A stretch of DNA of 64,000 nt, taken from NCBI RefSeq assembly GCF_022344005.1, contig NZ_CP092190.1:2371001-2435000 (forward strand). Direction: 5' to 3'. This document shows positions 1 through 11,988 of this stretch, piece by piece (position 1 is the stretch's first letter; each line of letters begins with the position of its first letter). A program made the translations under genes and the position numbers. The notes beneath the pieces are model-generated. The model saw only the letters and a program-made list of their open reading frames with translations, was not told where the DNA came from and made no database searches. The DNA comes from Deinococcus sp. KNUC1210 (lineage in GTDB: Bacteria > Deinococcota > Deinococci > Deinococcales > Deinococcaceae).

Positions 1-1
1 G

Positions 2-724
2 ATGATCGGCTTCAGCACGCTGCTGGTGCTGCTGGAACCCGATCTGGGCAGCACGGTGCTGATGTTCTCGCTGGGCCTGATCCTGATGTACGCGGCGGGC
101 GTACGCTTCACCAACATCACCGGACTGGTGGCGGCGGTCGTGCTGCTGGCGCTGCCGTTCGTCAGCATCTATCTGGAGCGCCATCCGTACATCACGGCCC
201 GTTTCGATCTCCACACCGCCGGAGACGTGACGCAGCTCAGCCAGATCGAGAAGGCCCACCGCGATCTGGGCTACGGCGGTTTCTGGGGGCAGGGACCGGA
301 CGGTTCGCGCTTCGACTACTTTGCCGCCCACACCGATATGATCATCGCCTCGGTGGGCTTCTCGACCGGACTGCTGGGCGTCACGATGGTGATTTTCGCG
401 TACTGGCTGGTGGTCAGTGCAGCCCTTCAGGTCGCAGAGATGGCCTCGCGGGTGCGCCCGATGAATCCGCAGGTACACGGAGCCAGCATCCTGGCGATGG
501 GCGCGATGTTCATGGTGGTGGGGCAGGCCTTCGTGAATCTGGCGGTGGCGGCGGGCATCTTCCCGGTCACGGGTGTGCCGCTGCCACTGGTCAGCTACGG
601 CTTTTCCAGCATGCTCACCATGAGTATCGCCTTCGCGCTGATTCACTCGGCTCTGCGCGAGGTCAGGCGGAATCTGCCGCAGGACGAGTCGGCGGTGGAA
701 CTGGTGCCGACAGCGGCAGACTGA
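2..724 (+). CDS. FtsW/RodA/SpoVE-family cell-cycle/shape protein (C-terminal part, cut by window edge)
   Basis: This is the C-terminal 240 residues of a SEDS-family peptidoglycan glycosyltransferase; the 5' end lies outside the window. The diagnostic SEDS signatures are visible: LLEPDLGST near residue 10, FAAHTDMIIASVGFSTG near 108, and the end motif PVTGVPLPLVSYGFSS near 190-205. Several hydrophobic membrane segments lie between them. In the family the protein polymerises lipid II with a partner class B PBP, FtsW at the septum and RodA in elongation. The sequence alone does not decide which of the two this is. The methionine at the edge is internal to the family alignment and is not the real start. 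A large inverted repeat follows the stop and separates the gene from the convergent amidohydrolase gene. Confidence 0.85.
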   Translation: MIGFSTLLVLLEPDLGSTVLMFSLGLILMYAAGVRFTNITGLVAAVVLLALPFVSIYLERHPYITARFDLHTAGDVTQLSQIEKAHRDLGYGGFWGQGPDGSRFDYFAAHTDMIIASVGFSTGLLGVTMVIFAYWLVVSAALQVAEMASRVRPMNPQVHGASILAMGAMFMVVGQAFVNLAVAAGIFPVTGVPLPLVSYGFSSMLTMSIAFALIHSALREVRRNLPQDESAVELVPTAAD

Positions 725-847
725 AGGACGAGGTGAGGCGTGATGCGTGATGAGAAAAAGCGGGTGGGCTGAACTGCTGCTTTATTCAGGCTGATCTTCA
801 AAACAGACCAGTATCCGACTCATCACGCATCACGCCTCACTGTCCTT
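724..847. repeat. Long-armed inverted repeat between convergent genes
   Basis: Positions 733-754 and 819-840 are perfect 22-bp inverted copies. The pairing extends through a small internal loop to 724-729 and 842-847. About 64 nt separate the arms. The element fills the gap between the SEDS gene stop and the amidohydrolase stop, so it could act as a two-way terminator. It has no T-run, and its size and arm length also fit a small palindromic repeat of the kind scattered in Deinococcus genomes. Confidence 0.75.
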
Positions 848-2372
848 AAAGACCAGCGCCCGGCAATTCCCCCAGCTCGTCCCAGAGCGTGAACGCCGCC
901 CGTGCCCCCGCCGCGATGATGCCCTCGTCCTTCCAGCCCACCGCCAGGGCAGGCCCGCGTGTGAAGGCGTGCAGCACCTCGGCAGCCGAGAGCGCCTCCT
1001 GCGGGGCCAGCGAGCTGCCGTCGTCGGCCATGCGCGTCGTGGCTGCCGCGAAGCTCGCCTGCACGTCTGGCGGCGCAACCGGCGCGTCCGAACCGAAGGC
1101 CAGCAGCGCTCCGGCCCGTTTGAGTGATGCGAAGGGGTAACTGCCGCTCTCCAGATGCGGCAACAGGTGGCGAATCATGGCTCCATCGGCCTGAAGGTGA
1201 ATCGGCTGGGCACTGACCGTCAGGCCACGGAAGCGGGCGATGTCCTGGGGCCGCAGATGCTGGGCGTGCTCGACCCGCAGGCGCAGCCCCTTCTGAGCGG
1301 CCAGTTCGCGCAGATCGTCGTAGGCGTCCAGCACCTCGGTATTGGCCCGGTCTCCGATGGCGTGTGTAACGGGGATCAGGCCCAGGGCCAGGGCTTCGCG
1401 CCCCAGTTCGCGAATCAGCTCGGGTGAATCGAGCGCGATGCCGGTGCCGCTGCCGTCGGCGAAACCGGGTGCGTGCAGCAGAGCGGTACGGCTGCCCAGT
1501 GCGCCGTCGGCAAAGAATTTGACGCCGCCGAACGCGAACAGGCCGCCGCTGCCCGGCCCCAGCCCCAGCGCTCGGGCCATCGGCAGCCGGTCATGGGGCA
1601 GGCAGGCCCAGATTCGCAGCGGCAATTCCCCGCGTGCAGCCAGGGTCGCCAGAGCATGCGGCGCTTCCGGCCCCTCGAAGGCCATGGTGTGTGCCCCCAC
1701 GTAGCCACGCGCTGCCAGATCATCTGCGCCGCGCCGGGCGGCTGCCAGCGTTTCGGCTTCGCTGTGCGCGGGAATGTGGGAGGCCAGCAGGTCGGCGGCA
1801 TTTTCCAGCAGGATGCCGGACGGCTGTCCATCCGGGCGGCGCACGATCTTTCCGCCCTCGGGGTCGGGGGTGGCGGCGTGGATGCCGGCCCGCTCCAGTG
1901 CGGCACTGTTGGCCCATCCCATGTGCAGGTCGCGGGAATACAGCAGCACCGGATGCAGCGGGCTCACGGCGTCGAGCAGCGCCGCGTCCGGAAAATCGTT
2001 CAGGCCCAGCTCACTCATCAGGAAGCCGCCGCCCCGCACCCATTCGCCCGCCGGGGTCGCCGCTGTCCGCTCGGCAAGCCGCCGCTGCACCTCGGCCACG
2101 CTCTCGCAGCTGTGCAGGTTCAGTTGCCCCAGCGAGAAGCCGTAGCCCACCAGATGAATGTGGGCGTCGGTCAGGCCCGGCGTCAGCAGGAAGTCGCGGT
2201 GATCGAGCAGGGCGGCACGTGGGGCCAGGGCCTGCAACTCTTCGCGGCTGCCCACTGCCAGTACCCGGCCTGCGCCCACCAGCACAGCCTCGGCGTGGGG
2301 TGCCTGCTCGTTCAGCGTCAGGGTACGGGCGAGGATCAGCGTCAGGTCAGCCGTGGGCGAAGAGTCGGACAT
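846..2372 (-). CDS. YtcJ-like metal-dependent amidohydrolase
   Basis: A protein of about 508 residues of the amidohydrolase superfamily (Amidohydro_3 / YtcJ type). The metal-binding HxH is seen in [14 protein letters not shown] downstream [15 protein letters not shown] segment, a histidine in VTHAIGD, another in RVEHAQHL and the aspartate in AFGSDAPV complete the usual ligand set. Family members hydrolyse amide or carbamate-like bonds of small molecules; the substrate here is unknown. I chose the ATG at 2372 because TACCCT lies 6 nt upstream, matching the leaderless promoters of this window. An in-frame GTG ten codons earlier (2402) is the alternative. It is convergent with the SEDS gene and divergent from the HAD gene. 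Confidence 0.85.
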   Translation of the reverse strand: MSDSSPTADLTLILARTLTLNEQAPHAEAVLVGAGRVLAVGSREELQALAPRAALLDHRDFLLTPGLTDAHIHLVGYGFSLGQLNLHSCESVAEVQRRLAERTAATPAGEWVRGGGFLMSELGLNDFPDAALLDAVSPLHPVLLYSRDLHMGWANSAALERAGIHAATPDPEGGKIVRRPDGQPSGILLENAADLLASHIPAHSEAETLAAARRGADDLAARGYVGAHTMAFEGPEAPHALATLAARGELPLRIWACLPHDRLPMARALGLGPGSGGLFAFGGVKFFADGALGSRTALLHAPGFADGSGTGIALDSPELIRELGREALALGLIPVTHAIGDRANTEVLDAYDDLRELAAQKGLRLRVEHAQHLRPQDIARFRGLTVSAQPIHLQADGAMIRHLLPHLESGSYPFASLKRAGALLAFGSDAPVAPPDVQASFAAATTRMADDGSSLAPQEALSAAEVLHAFTRGPALAVGWKDEGIIAAGARAAFTLWDELGELPGAGL

Positions 2373-2478
2373 GGCTTCAGGGTAACGGATGGACGCTTCC
2401 ACTTCTGCCGACCCCTGGAGCCGAACGCTTCAGATTTCCGGAAACCGTTGGCAGACGCACACGCCCTAGACTGCCTGC

Positions 2479-3144
2479 ATGATTCAAGCGCTGGTCTTCG
2501 ATTTCGACGGCACCATTCTGGATACCGAGACGCCGGAATTCCGGCACTGGGAGGCGCTGTATGCCCAGCATGGGCGCACCCTGGCCCTCAGCGACTGGCA
2601 GCAGGGCGTGGGCACCTGGGACGCCTTCGACCCCTGGGCCGGGCTGCCCGAAGCGGTGCAGGCGCAGCGCGAGCACGTCCACACCGAGTTGCAGGCGCGG
2701 GTGCATGCCGATCTCAAGACGGCCGATCTGCGTCCGGGCGTGCGTGAAGTGCTGGAGCAGGCGCGGGCGGCAGGGCTGAGGCTGGCGCTGTGTACCAGCA
2801 GTTCTCATGCCTGGGTCGATCCCTGGCTGGAGCAGCACGGACTGGCCGGACTGTTCGAGGCCGAAGCCACCCGCGACGATGTGGCCCGCGTCAAACCCGA
2901 CCCCGAGCTGTACGTGCTGGCGTGTGCGCGGCTGGGCCTGCCCCCTGCCTCCTGCCTCGCCATCGAGGATTCGTACAACGGGGCCAGTGCGGCAGCAGCG
3001 GCGGGAATGCAGGTGCTGGTCGTGCCCAATGACGTGACGGCGACCCAGCCGTTTTTGAAAGGCTGGGCGCGTCTGGAAGGCTTTTCCGGTGGGCTGGCGG
3101 CGGTGCTGCGAGCGGCAGCCGAGCAGATAGACGCCGGGCGCTGA
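2479..3144 (+). CDS. HAD-superfamily hydrolase, beta-phosphoglucomutase-like subfamily
   Basis: A 221-residue HAD subfamily IA protein. Motif I is FDFDGTILDTE at residues 7-17 with the nucleophilic Asp. Motif II threonine or serine lies in ALCTSSS near residue 107. Motif III lysine is in RVKPDPELY near 138, and motif IV acidic residues are in AIEDSYNGASAA near 161. The helical cap is inserted after motif I. Family members dephosphorylate small sugar phosphates or nucleotides, or isomerise phosphosugars; the substrate cannot be told. TAGACT ends 6 nt before the ATG, so the gene is probably transcribed leaderless from the short gap it shares with the divergent amidohydrolase gene. Confidence 0.87.
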   Translation: MIQALVFDFDGTILDTETPEFRHWEALYAQHGRTLALSDWQQGVGTWDAFDPWAGLPEAVQAQREHVHTELQARVHADLKTADLRPGVREVLEQARAAGLRLALCTSSSHAWVDPWLEQHGLAGLFEAEATRDDVARVKPDPELYVLACARLGLPPASCLAIEDSYNGASAAAAAGMQVLVVPNDVTATQPFLKGWARLEGFSGGLAAVLRAAAEQIDAGR

Positions 3145-3202
3145 GGGGCGAACGAGCCAGCGAGAGAGCAGGAGCGGGCCAAGAATTTACGGACTGGAAG
3201 CT

Positions 3203-4375
3203 TTACAGGCTATACCGCCGCTGATATTCCTCAAAGGCTTCGCGTTCGATCACGGCGACGTAGGGCGTCAATTCACGGTAGATTCGGTCGGCCCGTTCCT
3301 GCGAGAGGCTCAGTGTGCCCGGCAAGTCATGGTGACTCAGAACGGCTATGCGGTCGCTGGTCGGTGGGTGCGACGCGTCCAGCCTCAGGCGTTCCTGGGT
3401 CATCGAGGTTCGCTGCTGTTCCAGTTGTTGCGGGCCGAGCCGATCCCAGCTGTGGCGCAGTTCCAGGAAGGCATGAGGACGTTCGGGCATGGAACGCTGT
3501 TTCTGGAGGGCAACTTCAAGGAGGTTGCCGAAATGAAGTTTGTCCAGTGTGCGGAGAGCCGGTTCGCTGCCTGCGATTTGGGCAGCGATCAGATCGGCGC
3601 GGAATTCGGCCCGCTGATTTTCTTCGCCCAGCAGACTTTGAAACAGCCAGCTCAGGCCCCAGAACGGAAGGAAAATCACCCACCGAACGATCTGAACCGG
3701 AAGCTGTGAACGTTGCAGGCGTGCCACCGGCAGAGGCGCAAGCACCATGTTCAGGGTACCCAGCATAGAAAGCGCGTTTCCGATCCACTGGCCCCTGGCG
3801 GGGTCGCCACTGACCTCGTGTGCAATCTCATGGGCCAGCACGCTCAGAAATTCCTGTGCCCTGAGGCCATAGATCAGCGGCAGGCCCAGGGTCAGCGAGA
3901 ACTGCGGCGGGAGTCCTTCCCGGGTCACGAACGCGTTGACATCTGCATGAATGCGTATGATCCGGGGCACAGGTGCATGCAGAAGGTGGGCAACTTCCGC
4001 AACCAGTGCGTGCAGTTCGGGGGCCTGCTCAGCCCTGATCGGGCGCTCTTCTCTCGCCTGAAACCGTGGGCGGGCGAGCCAGCAGAACAGCAGGCAGAGC
4101 ACCGCCAGCGCTGCCCAGTTCATGCGAAGGACTGAATTGGTGCTGCCGGGTCTGAAGGCCGACCAGCAGGCCCACAGGCCCAGCAGCAGCAGGAGTGCGT
4201 AGCAGACGAGCACCAGAATCGCCAGAATCAGGGCGACCAGGGAACGCCAACTGCGTCCACTGGGCAGGGTCTGGCCTCTGGGAATGTTGATGAACACGTC
4301 GCGCAGCCGGGCTGCCTCGGTATTCGACCAGCGCTGGAGAACTGAAATTTTTTCAGGCTGACTGTTTCCGGTCAT
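3203..4375 (-). CDS. M48-family membrane zinc metallopeptidase
   Basis: A 390-residue protein with two adjacent membrane helices near residues 45-100. A gluzincin motif HEIAHEVSGD follows near residue 182, with a further membrane-associated stretch after it (WVIFLPFWGLSWLF). A later glutamate in EENQRAEFRADLIAA fits the third zinc ligand. The layout resembles HtpX/M48B proteases that degrade damaged membrane proteins from the cytoplasmic side, but overall similarity to HtpX cannot be judged here. The start is supported by TACACT placed 6 nt before the ATG. The gene is divergent from the aldo/keto reductase gene, 79 bp away. Confidence 0.82.
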   Translation of the reverse strand: MTGNSQPEKISVLQRWSNTEAARLRDVFINIPRGQTLPSGRSWRSLVALILAILVLVCYALLLLLGLWACWSAFRPGSTNSVLRMNWAALAVLCLLFCWLARPRFQAREERPIRAEQAPELHALVAEVAHLLHAPVPRIIRIHADVNAFVTREGLPPQFSLTLGLPLIYGLRAQEFLSVLAHEIAHEVSGDPARGQWIGNALSMLGTLNMVLAPLPVARLQRSQLPVQIVRWVIFLPFWGLSWLFQSLLGEENQRAEFRADLIAAQIAGSEPALRTLDKLHFGNLLEVALQKQRSMPERPHAFLELRHSWDRLGPQQLEQQRTSMTQERLRLDASHPPTSDRIAVLSHHDLPGTLSLSQERADRIYRELTPYVAVIEREAFEEYQRRYSL

Positions 4376-4454
4376 AGCGTCAGTGTAGGTTTAGGATTCT
4401 GACACCAAGGCTTCATTTGAGGTCAGCGTGTGCTTTACAAGCTAAAGTACCCCT

Positions 4455-5402
<948 letters not shown>

Positions 5403-5510
5403 GGCGGCGCGGCCCGGTGACGGTGCCGGGCAGACCTTCAAGCCTGCCTGAACTTTTTCAGGTCGGCTGTCCCTGGCAACCGCCGAGCGTGCTGTGATAC
5501 AACTGCTGCA

Positions 5511-6101
5511 ATGGAAAGCGTCGTTGCCCTCTTTCGTGAGCCTGCCCAGGTCAAAGTCGCCATCGAAGCCCTGCTCAACCAGGGATATCAGCGCAACAAT
5601 CTGGGTTTCACCATGCTGGACGTGGTGCAGGAATCTGAACTCGCCTCGCAGACTGGCGTCAGCCCCGAAGACGGTGCCCCTGCGGGTGCCGGGGGCGTGC
5701 TTCGCGGCGCGTTCATCGGTATCCTGGGCGGCCTCGCCCTGACGGTGCCTGTCTGGTTGCTGCTGCTGATTATTCCGGCCACGCGGATCTATCAGGAAGG
5801 CGGGCTGCTGGGCATGCTGTTCGGCGTGCTGGGCGGTGCAGGCATGGGCGCGCTCTTCGGAGCGCTGGCAGGCAGCGACAGCGGCGACTACGTCAAGCTG
5901 ATGCGTCAGTTCGGCATGCCTGCGCGGGTGGCCGAGGGGTATTACCAGAGCCTGAAAAATGGGCACATTCTGGTGTTTGCCCGTGGTCAGCAGGGCGTTC
6001 AGTCCGACGAGGCCGTGCGGATCTTCAAGCGCACCGGAGCCATCGACCTGGACGCGGCGATCGGCGGCGGCAACCTCAGCAGTCAGCGTTCTGTCCACTG
6101 A
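5511..6101 (+). CDS. Small membrane protein with general-stress-protein (YflT-like) N-terminus
   Basis: A 196-residue protein. The first 40 residues (SVVALFREPAQVKVAIEALL) resemble the 'general stress protein 17M-like' fold, in which a short alpha/beta domain precedes a membrane part. A glycine-rich hydrophobic region from about 65 to 125 contains two likely membrane helices with GG/GxxxG spacing. The C-terminal soluble part again reads as an alpha/beta domain (GYYQSLKNGHILVFARG). Function is unknown; such proteins are often stress-induced. No good Shine-Dalgarno site is seen, and the start was taken at the first ATG giving the conserved N-terminus. Confidence 0.65.
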   Translation: MESVVALFREPAQVKVAIEALLNQGYQRNNLGFTMLDVVQESELASQTGVSPEDGAPAGAGGVLRGAFIGILGGLALTVPVWLLLLIIPATRIYQEGGLLGMLFGVLGGAGMGALFGALAGSDSGDYVKLMRQFGMPARVAEGYYQSLKNGHILVFARGQQGVQSDEAVRIFKRTGAIDLDAAIGGGNLSSQRSVH

Positions 6102-6123
6102 TTTCACCTGTCATCACGACGCC

Positions 6124-6149
6124 ACGGGCGGCCTTCACGGGTCGCCCGT
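6124..6149 (+). terminator. Hairpin after the stress-type membrane protein gene
   Basis: ACGGGCG and CGCCCGT form a 7-bp stem around a 12-nt loop, about 20 nt after the stop. There is no T-tract, so termination is only a possibility. Confidence 0.35.
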
Positions 6150-6218
6150 CTGCATTGGCTCGGCAGCTCACAGGGTGGTCTGCGCCGATCCGCGTTCATC
6201 TTGCTACACTGACCCGGC

Positions 6219-6765
6219 ATGAGTGCACCGCAGTGGGGCCGCGTGACCCTGAAACCGCTGGTTCAGCTCGACTCGACCGAGTGGCGTCGGCTGTACAGCT
6301 ACTTCCGCGAACCGCGAGCTGGCCGACTGGAACGGTGCCCAGCCGATCCGGATTCCGGAGTTTCTGTTCCGGCGCGTGATGATCGACGAGGAGCGCGGCG
6401 GCGACCGACACGGCTTCGGCATTCTCGACGAACAGCAGCAGCTGATCGGCAGTATCGAGCTGTACGACCTGTACCCGCCTCCGCCCGCTCAGGCCCGCTT
6501 TGCCACCCTGGGCGTGATGATCGGAGAGCGGGCCCTGTGGGGCCAGGGGTACGGCCGTGACGCCGTGCGGGCGCTGCTGAACTGGGCCTTCGGTGGACGC
6601 ACTCCACCGCTCGCCCGCATCCGGCTGACCACGTTTTCACACAACAAACGCGCCCAGCGCTCGTTTCTGGCGAGCGGATTCCGCGAGGTGGGCCGCAGCA
6701 ACGCTCCAGACCGCACCGACGTTCATATGGAAATCACCGCCGAAGATTGGGCAGCGCTGGAATAG
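6219..6765 (+). CDS. GNAT-family N-acetyltransferase (apparent +1 frameshift near 6313)
   Basis: Two frames together make one GNAT acetyltransferase of about 181 residues. The first (from 6219) supplies the N-terminus to LYSYFREP. The second continues with RELADWNGAQ and carries the acetyl-CoA signature: LGVMIGERALWGQGYGRD (the Q/RxxGxG/A loop), then ARIRLTTFSHNKRAQRSF and SGFREVGR. This is the RimJ/RimL-like branch that acetylates amino groups of proteins or small molecules. One surplus base at about 6313 separates the frames, most likely a sequencing error given similar breaks elsewhere in the window. TACACT lies 8 nt before the ATG. If the break is real the gene is dead. Confidence 0.75.
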
Positions 6766-6790
6766 CGGCCTTTTGTCCTCGGCCGTTTGG

Positions 6791-7121
6791 TATACTGCCC
6801 GCACGATGACCGGGAAGAGTACCCGGCAGGTACCCACAGGAACAGCGGCCTGCAACCCCAGCGGTTGTAACTGAGAGGCCGCCGGGGAGAGCCGCCGGAG
6901 AACGTCGCCCGCGAGTAGAGGAAAGAAAGGCCGCCGCGTTGTCGCGGGCATGCGGCTCAGTAGAGTCCTCCGGGTGCGCCCGCTACAGCGCAGATGAGCG
7001 CCCCGCGCTGACGTGGTTAGGCAGTGGGGAAGTGCGGTGGTACCACGGGAACGCGACACGTATCGGTCACGCCTCGTCCGCAACAGGAAAGCAGCAGCTT
7101 TCCGGCGGCGAGGCGTTTTTT
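6791..7121 (+). promoter_or_regulatory. T-box riboswitch leader (valine-type) of the Nudix-valS operon
   Basis: The 390-bp gap before the Nudix gene holds a T-box leader. A -10 box TATACT is at 6791-6796. The 5' part has the stem I features GATGACCGGGAAGAGTA from about 6806. A GAAC-GTC-GCC context at 6900-6909 gives a candidate specifier codon GTC (Val) at 6904-6906. The conserved T-box sequence GCGGTGGTACCACGGG is at 7034-7049. It is followed by a terminator hairpin, 7070-7114, whose arms are CGCCTCGTCCGC and GCGGCGAGGCG, ending in six T (7116-7121). In the known mechanism uncharged tRNA-Val would bind the specifier and T-box and block the terminator, raising ValRS expression. The codon assignment matches the downstream valS gene. 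Confidence 0.88.
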
Positions 7122-7162
7122 CGTACCCCAGGATGCAGAGCGCAGCGCTCAACGAGGTCGGG

Positions 7163-7623
7163 ATGGGAATTCATTTGTTTGACACGCTCGAACAGGCCAG
7201 GACGGTGGCGGCGCAGCAGGCGTTCCGCGAAAAGGCCGTGTGCTATGTGGTACGCGGCTCGGAACTCCTGGTCTTCGATCACGTTCCCGACGATTCGGGC
7301 GTGCAGGTTCCGGCGGGCGGTGTCGAGGCAGATGAGAGTCCTGCCGAGGCTGCCATGCGCGAACTGTGGGAGGAATCGGGCCTGCAACTGAGCGACCCCA
7401 CCTACCTGACCTCCTACGAGTGGATTCGCCCGTCCCCCCGCCGCTCTCAGATCTGTCACGTCTATGCCTTCGCTGCGGCCCCGAATACCCCCGATGCCTG
7501 GACCCACCCCGCCGACGATCATGTGTTCGCCTTTCGCTGGGCGTCTGTGCGGCATCCCGGCCTCGACTGGGAGATGGACGCCGCACTGCCCGCACTTCAA
7601 CAGTCTCTCTTTCAGGAGTCCCC

Positions 7624-7627
<4 letters not shown>
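7163..7627 (+). CDS. Nudix hydrolase co-transcribed with valS
   Basis: A 154-residue Nudix protein. The Nudix box runs as GGVEADESPAEAAMRELWEE, i.e. GX5EX7REUXEEXG with the metal-binding glutamates intact. The N-terminus (CYVVRGSELLVFDHVP) forms the usual first beta strands. Members hydrolyse nucleoside diphosphates linked to another moiety; the substrate is unknown. Its TGA overlaps the valS ATG (ATGA at 7624-7627), so the two are translationally coupled. The whole operon lies behind the valine T-box. The ATG at 7163 is chosen because it follows the T-box terminator; the open frame upstream would run through the riboswitch. Confidence 0.85.
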
Positions 7628-10368
<2,741 letters not shown>

Positions 10369-10385
10369 GCCAGAAGCGGAAGGCA

Positions 10386-10437
10386 AAAGGAAAGTGGGAA
10401 CGGCACAGGCATTCTGCCACCGTTCCCACTTCCCTTT
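10386..10437. terminator. Two-way terminator-like hairpin between valS and the convergent CHASE2-GGDEF gene
   Basis: Arms 10386-10403 and 10420-10437 pair over 18 bp with one mismatch around a 16-nt loop. A-rich and T-rich ends flank the stem (AAAGG / CCTTT), so it could stop transcription from either side. It lies between two convergent stop codons. Confidence 0.7.
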
Positions 10438-10443
10438 CAGTCT

Positions 10444-11988
10444 TCAGGTGCTCTGTTCGTCGCGGTATTTGTTGCGGTAACGCATGCGCGAAGCACGTTC
10501 GATCAGGTCGGTGGGGGTGTACAGGTCGGAACCGGTGACAGCGTAGCCGATGCTGGGACGGGCCGCGGTCGTCTGGCCTCCCACCTCGCTCAGACTGCTC
10601 TGAAGTTTGGTCGCAAAGCGCGACAGCTGCTGAGCATCGGTGTTGTCCACCAGGATCAGGAATTCGTCGGCTCCCCAGCGAAAGACCATGTCGCCCCGGC
10701 GCTTGTTGCTGCTGAGCGTGGCGGCCAGCCGCTGAAACAGCGCGTCTCCGGCATGGGGACCCATCCGGTGTGCCGTCTCGCGGAAGCTGCTCAGATCGAC
10801 CAGCAACAGCCCCAGCGGGCGTTCGGCACGGCTGTTCCAGCGCATCTCCATGGCGCGGGTAAAGGCCAGCCGGTTCCCCAGCCCAGTGAGCGGATCGATC
10901 ACGCCGAGCTGCCGGAGCTGTAGCCAGCGTTCCAGCGCCAGCAGCAGCAGCCCGGCGATGGCCCCCAGCGAGACGGTCAGGCCCGGAAACTGGATGTTGG
11001 CGAGCCACAGCGGGACAGACAGCCCCACCGCGACCAGTGCCAGCCAGAAGCCCCACAGGTTTCGCAGCAGCACCGTCACGGTGGCGGCCAGCAGACCCAG
11101 CAGCATGGTTGACCAGAGCGGCACCGTCTGGAACGGAGCAGACAGCAGCGACGACACCGCCCGCGCCTGAAGCAGCACGCCCGGCACCGGCTGACGTGCC
11201 ACGTCCAGGTAATTGGCTCCGTCGCTGCCGCTGGCGGTCAGGCCGATCAGCACCAGTTTGTCCTGCAGGCTGGCGTAGCTCACGTTGCCGTTGACCAGAT
11301 CGCGGAACGAGATGACCGGCAGCGTGTTGCGGTCGCTGGCGATGTAGCGCAGCGTCTGCGGCACGGTGTTGGGCGGCGTCCCGACGCCTGCTGCCTGTGC
11401 GAGCCGCTCGCTGAGGCTGGGATACAGCGTGCCGTCGGGCAGTTTGTAGGAGCGCTGGAACTTGCGTACCACGCCGTCTGCGTCGATATTCAGCAGAGAA
11501 AGCCCTGTCTGTGCGCGAACTGCGCCGCTCGGCCCCAGCTCCTGCCCTCTGGGGTCGTCGGGAGCCGTTGCCACGACCACCCGCGAGCTTGCCAGCAGCG
11601 GGCTGAGCGCCGCGTCACCAGTGGCCCGTCCCGCGAACAGGATGTCGAGTGCCGTGGCCCGCACCCCGGCCTCGTTCAGCGTGTTCAGGGCGCGGGCATA
11701 CAGGCTGCGGTTCCAGGTGTCGATGCGGCCATAATCGCTCAGCGTGGCGTCGTCGATGCCCACGACCAGAACCCGTTTGTCGGGCGGCGCGGGCAGCGAG
11801 CGGTTGAGCGCGTCCCAGAGCGACTGATTGAGGGCAGACGGCAGCGAGAGGAGCAGACCCAGTGCCGCTGCCGCCGGTACCAGCCAGCGCGTCAGGCTGG
11901 AAGCCAGGGGCCGCCGGGGCCGCAGCGGACGGGCCGGGGTGCTGCTGGCAGAGGGGGCAACTTCAGGGAAGGATCGCATGACCCTCAT
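10444..11988 (-). CDS. CHASE2 sensor - GGDEF-like protein (degenerate GADEF)
   Basis: About 514 residues. After a first membrane helix (residues ~35-55) comes an extracytoplasmic CHASE2 domain (RVLVVGIDDATLSDYG; VRATALDILFAG). Then come three hydrophobic helices near 290-350 and a GGDEF domain (DPLTGLGNRLAFTRAM). The active-site motif reads GADEF instead of GGDEF, while the inhibitory I-site RRGD is kept 5 residues upstream. It may therefore be a weak cyclase or a c-di-GMP-binding protein. The start is uncertain: ATGs at 11988 and 11979 are both possible, and an upstream start at 12003 is weaker. All overlap the end of the FecR-like gene, implying coupling and a shared role. Confidence 0.8.
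   Translation of the reverse strand: MRVMRSFPEVAPSASSTPARPLRPRRPLASSLTRWLVPAAAALGLLLSLPSALNQSLWDALNRSLPAPPDKRVLVVGIDDATLSDYGRIDTWNRSLYARALNTLNEAGVRATALDILFAGRATGDAALSPLLASSRVVVATAPDDPRGQELGPSGAVRAQTGLSLLNIDADGVVRKFQRSYKLPDGTLYPSLSERLAQAAGVGTPPNTVPQTLRYIASDRNTLPVISFRDLVNGNVSYASLQDKLVLIGLTASGSDGANYLDVARQPVPGVLLQARAVSSLLSAPFQTVPLWSTMLLGLLAATVTVLLRNLWGFWLALVAVGLSVPLWLANIQFPGLTVSLGAIAGLLLLALERWLQLRQLGVIDPLTGLGNRLAFTRAMEMRWNSRAERPLGLLLVDLSSFRETAHRMGPHAGDALFQRLAATLSSNKRRGDMVFRWGADEFLILVDNTDAQQLSRFATKLQSSLSEVGGQTTAARPSIGYAVTGSDLYTPTDLIERASRMRYRNKYRDEQST

Noticed and set aside
6806..6875. Short ATG frame at the start of the T-box leader, after TATACT
   Set aside because: The ATG is part of the conserved stem I sequence (GATGAC) of the T-box, and the spacing from the -10 box is 9 nt. 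It is better explained by the riboswitch.
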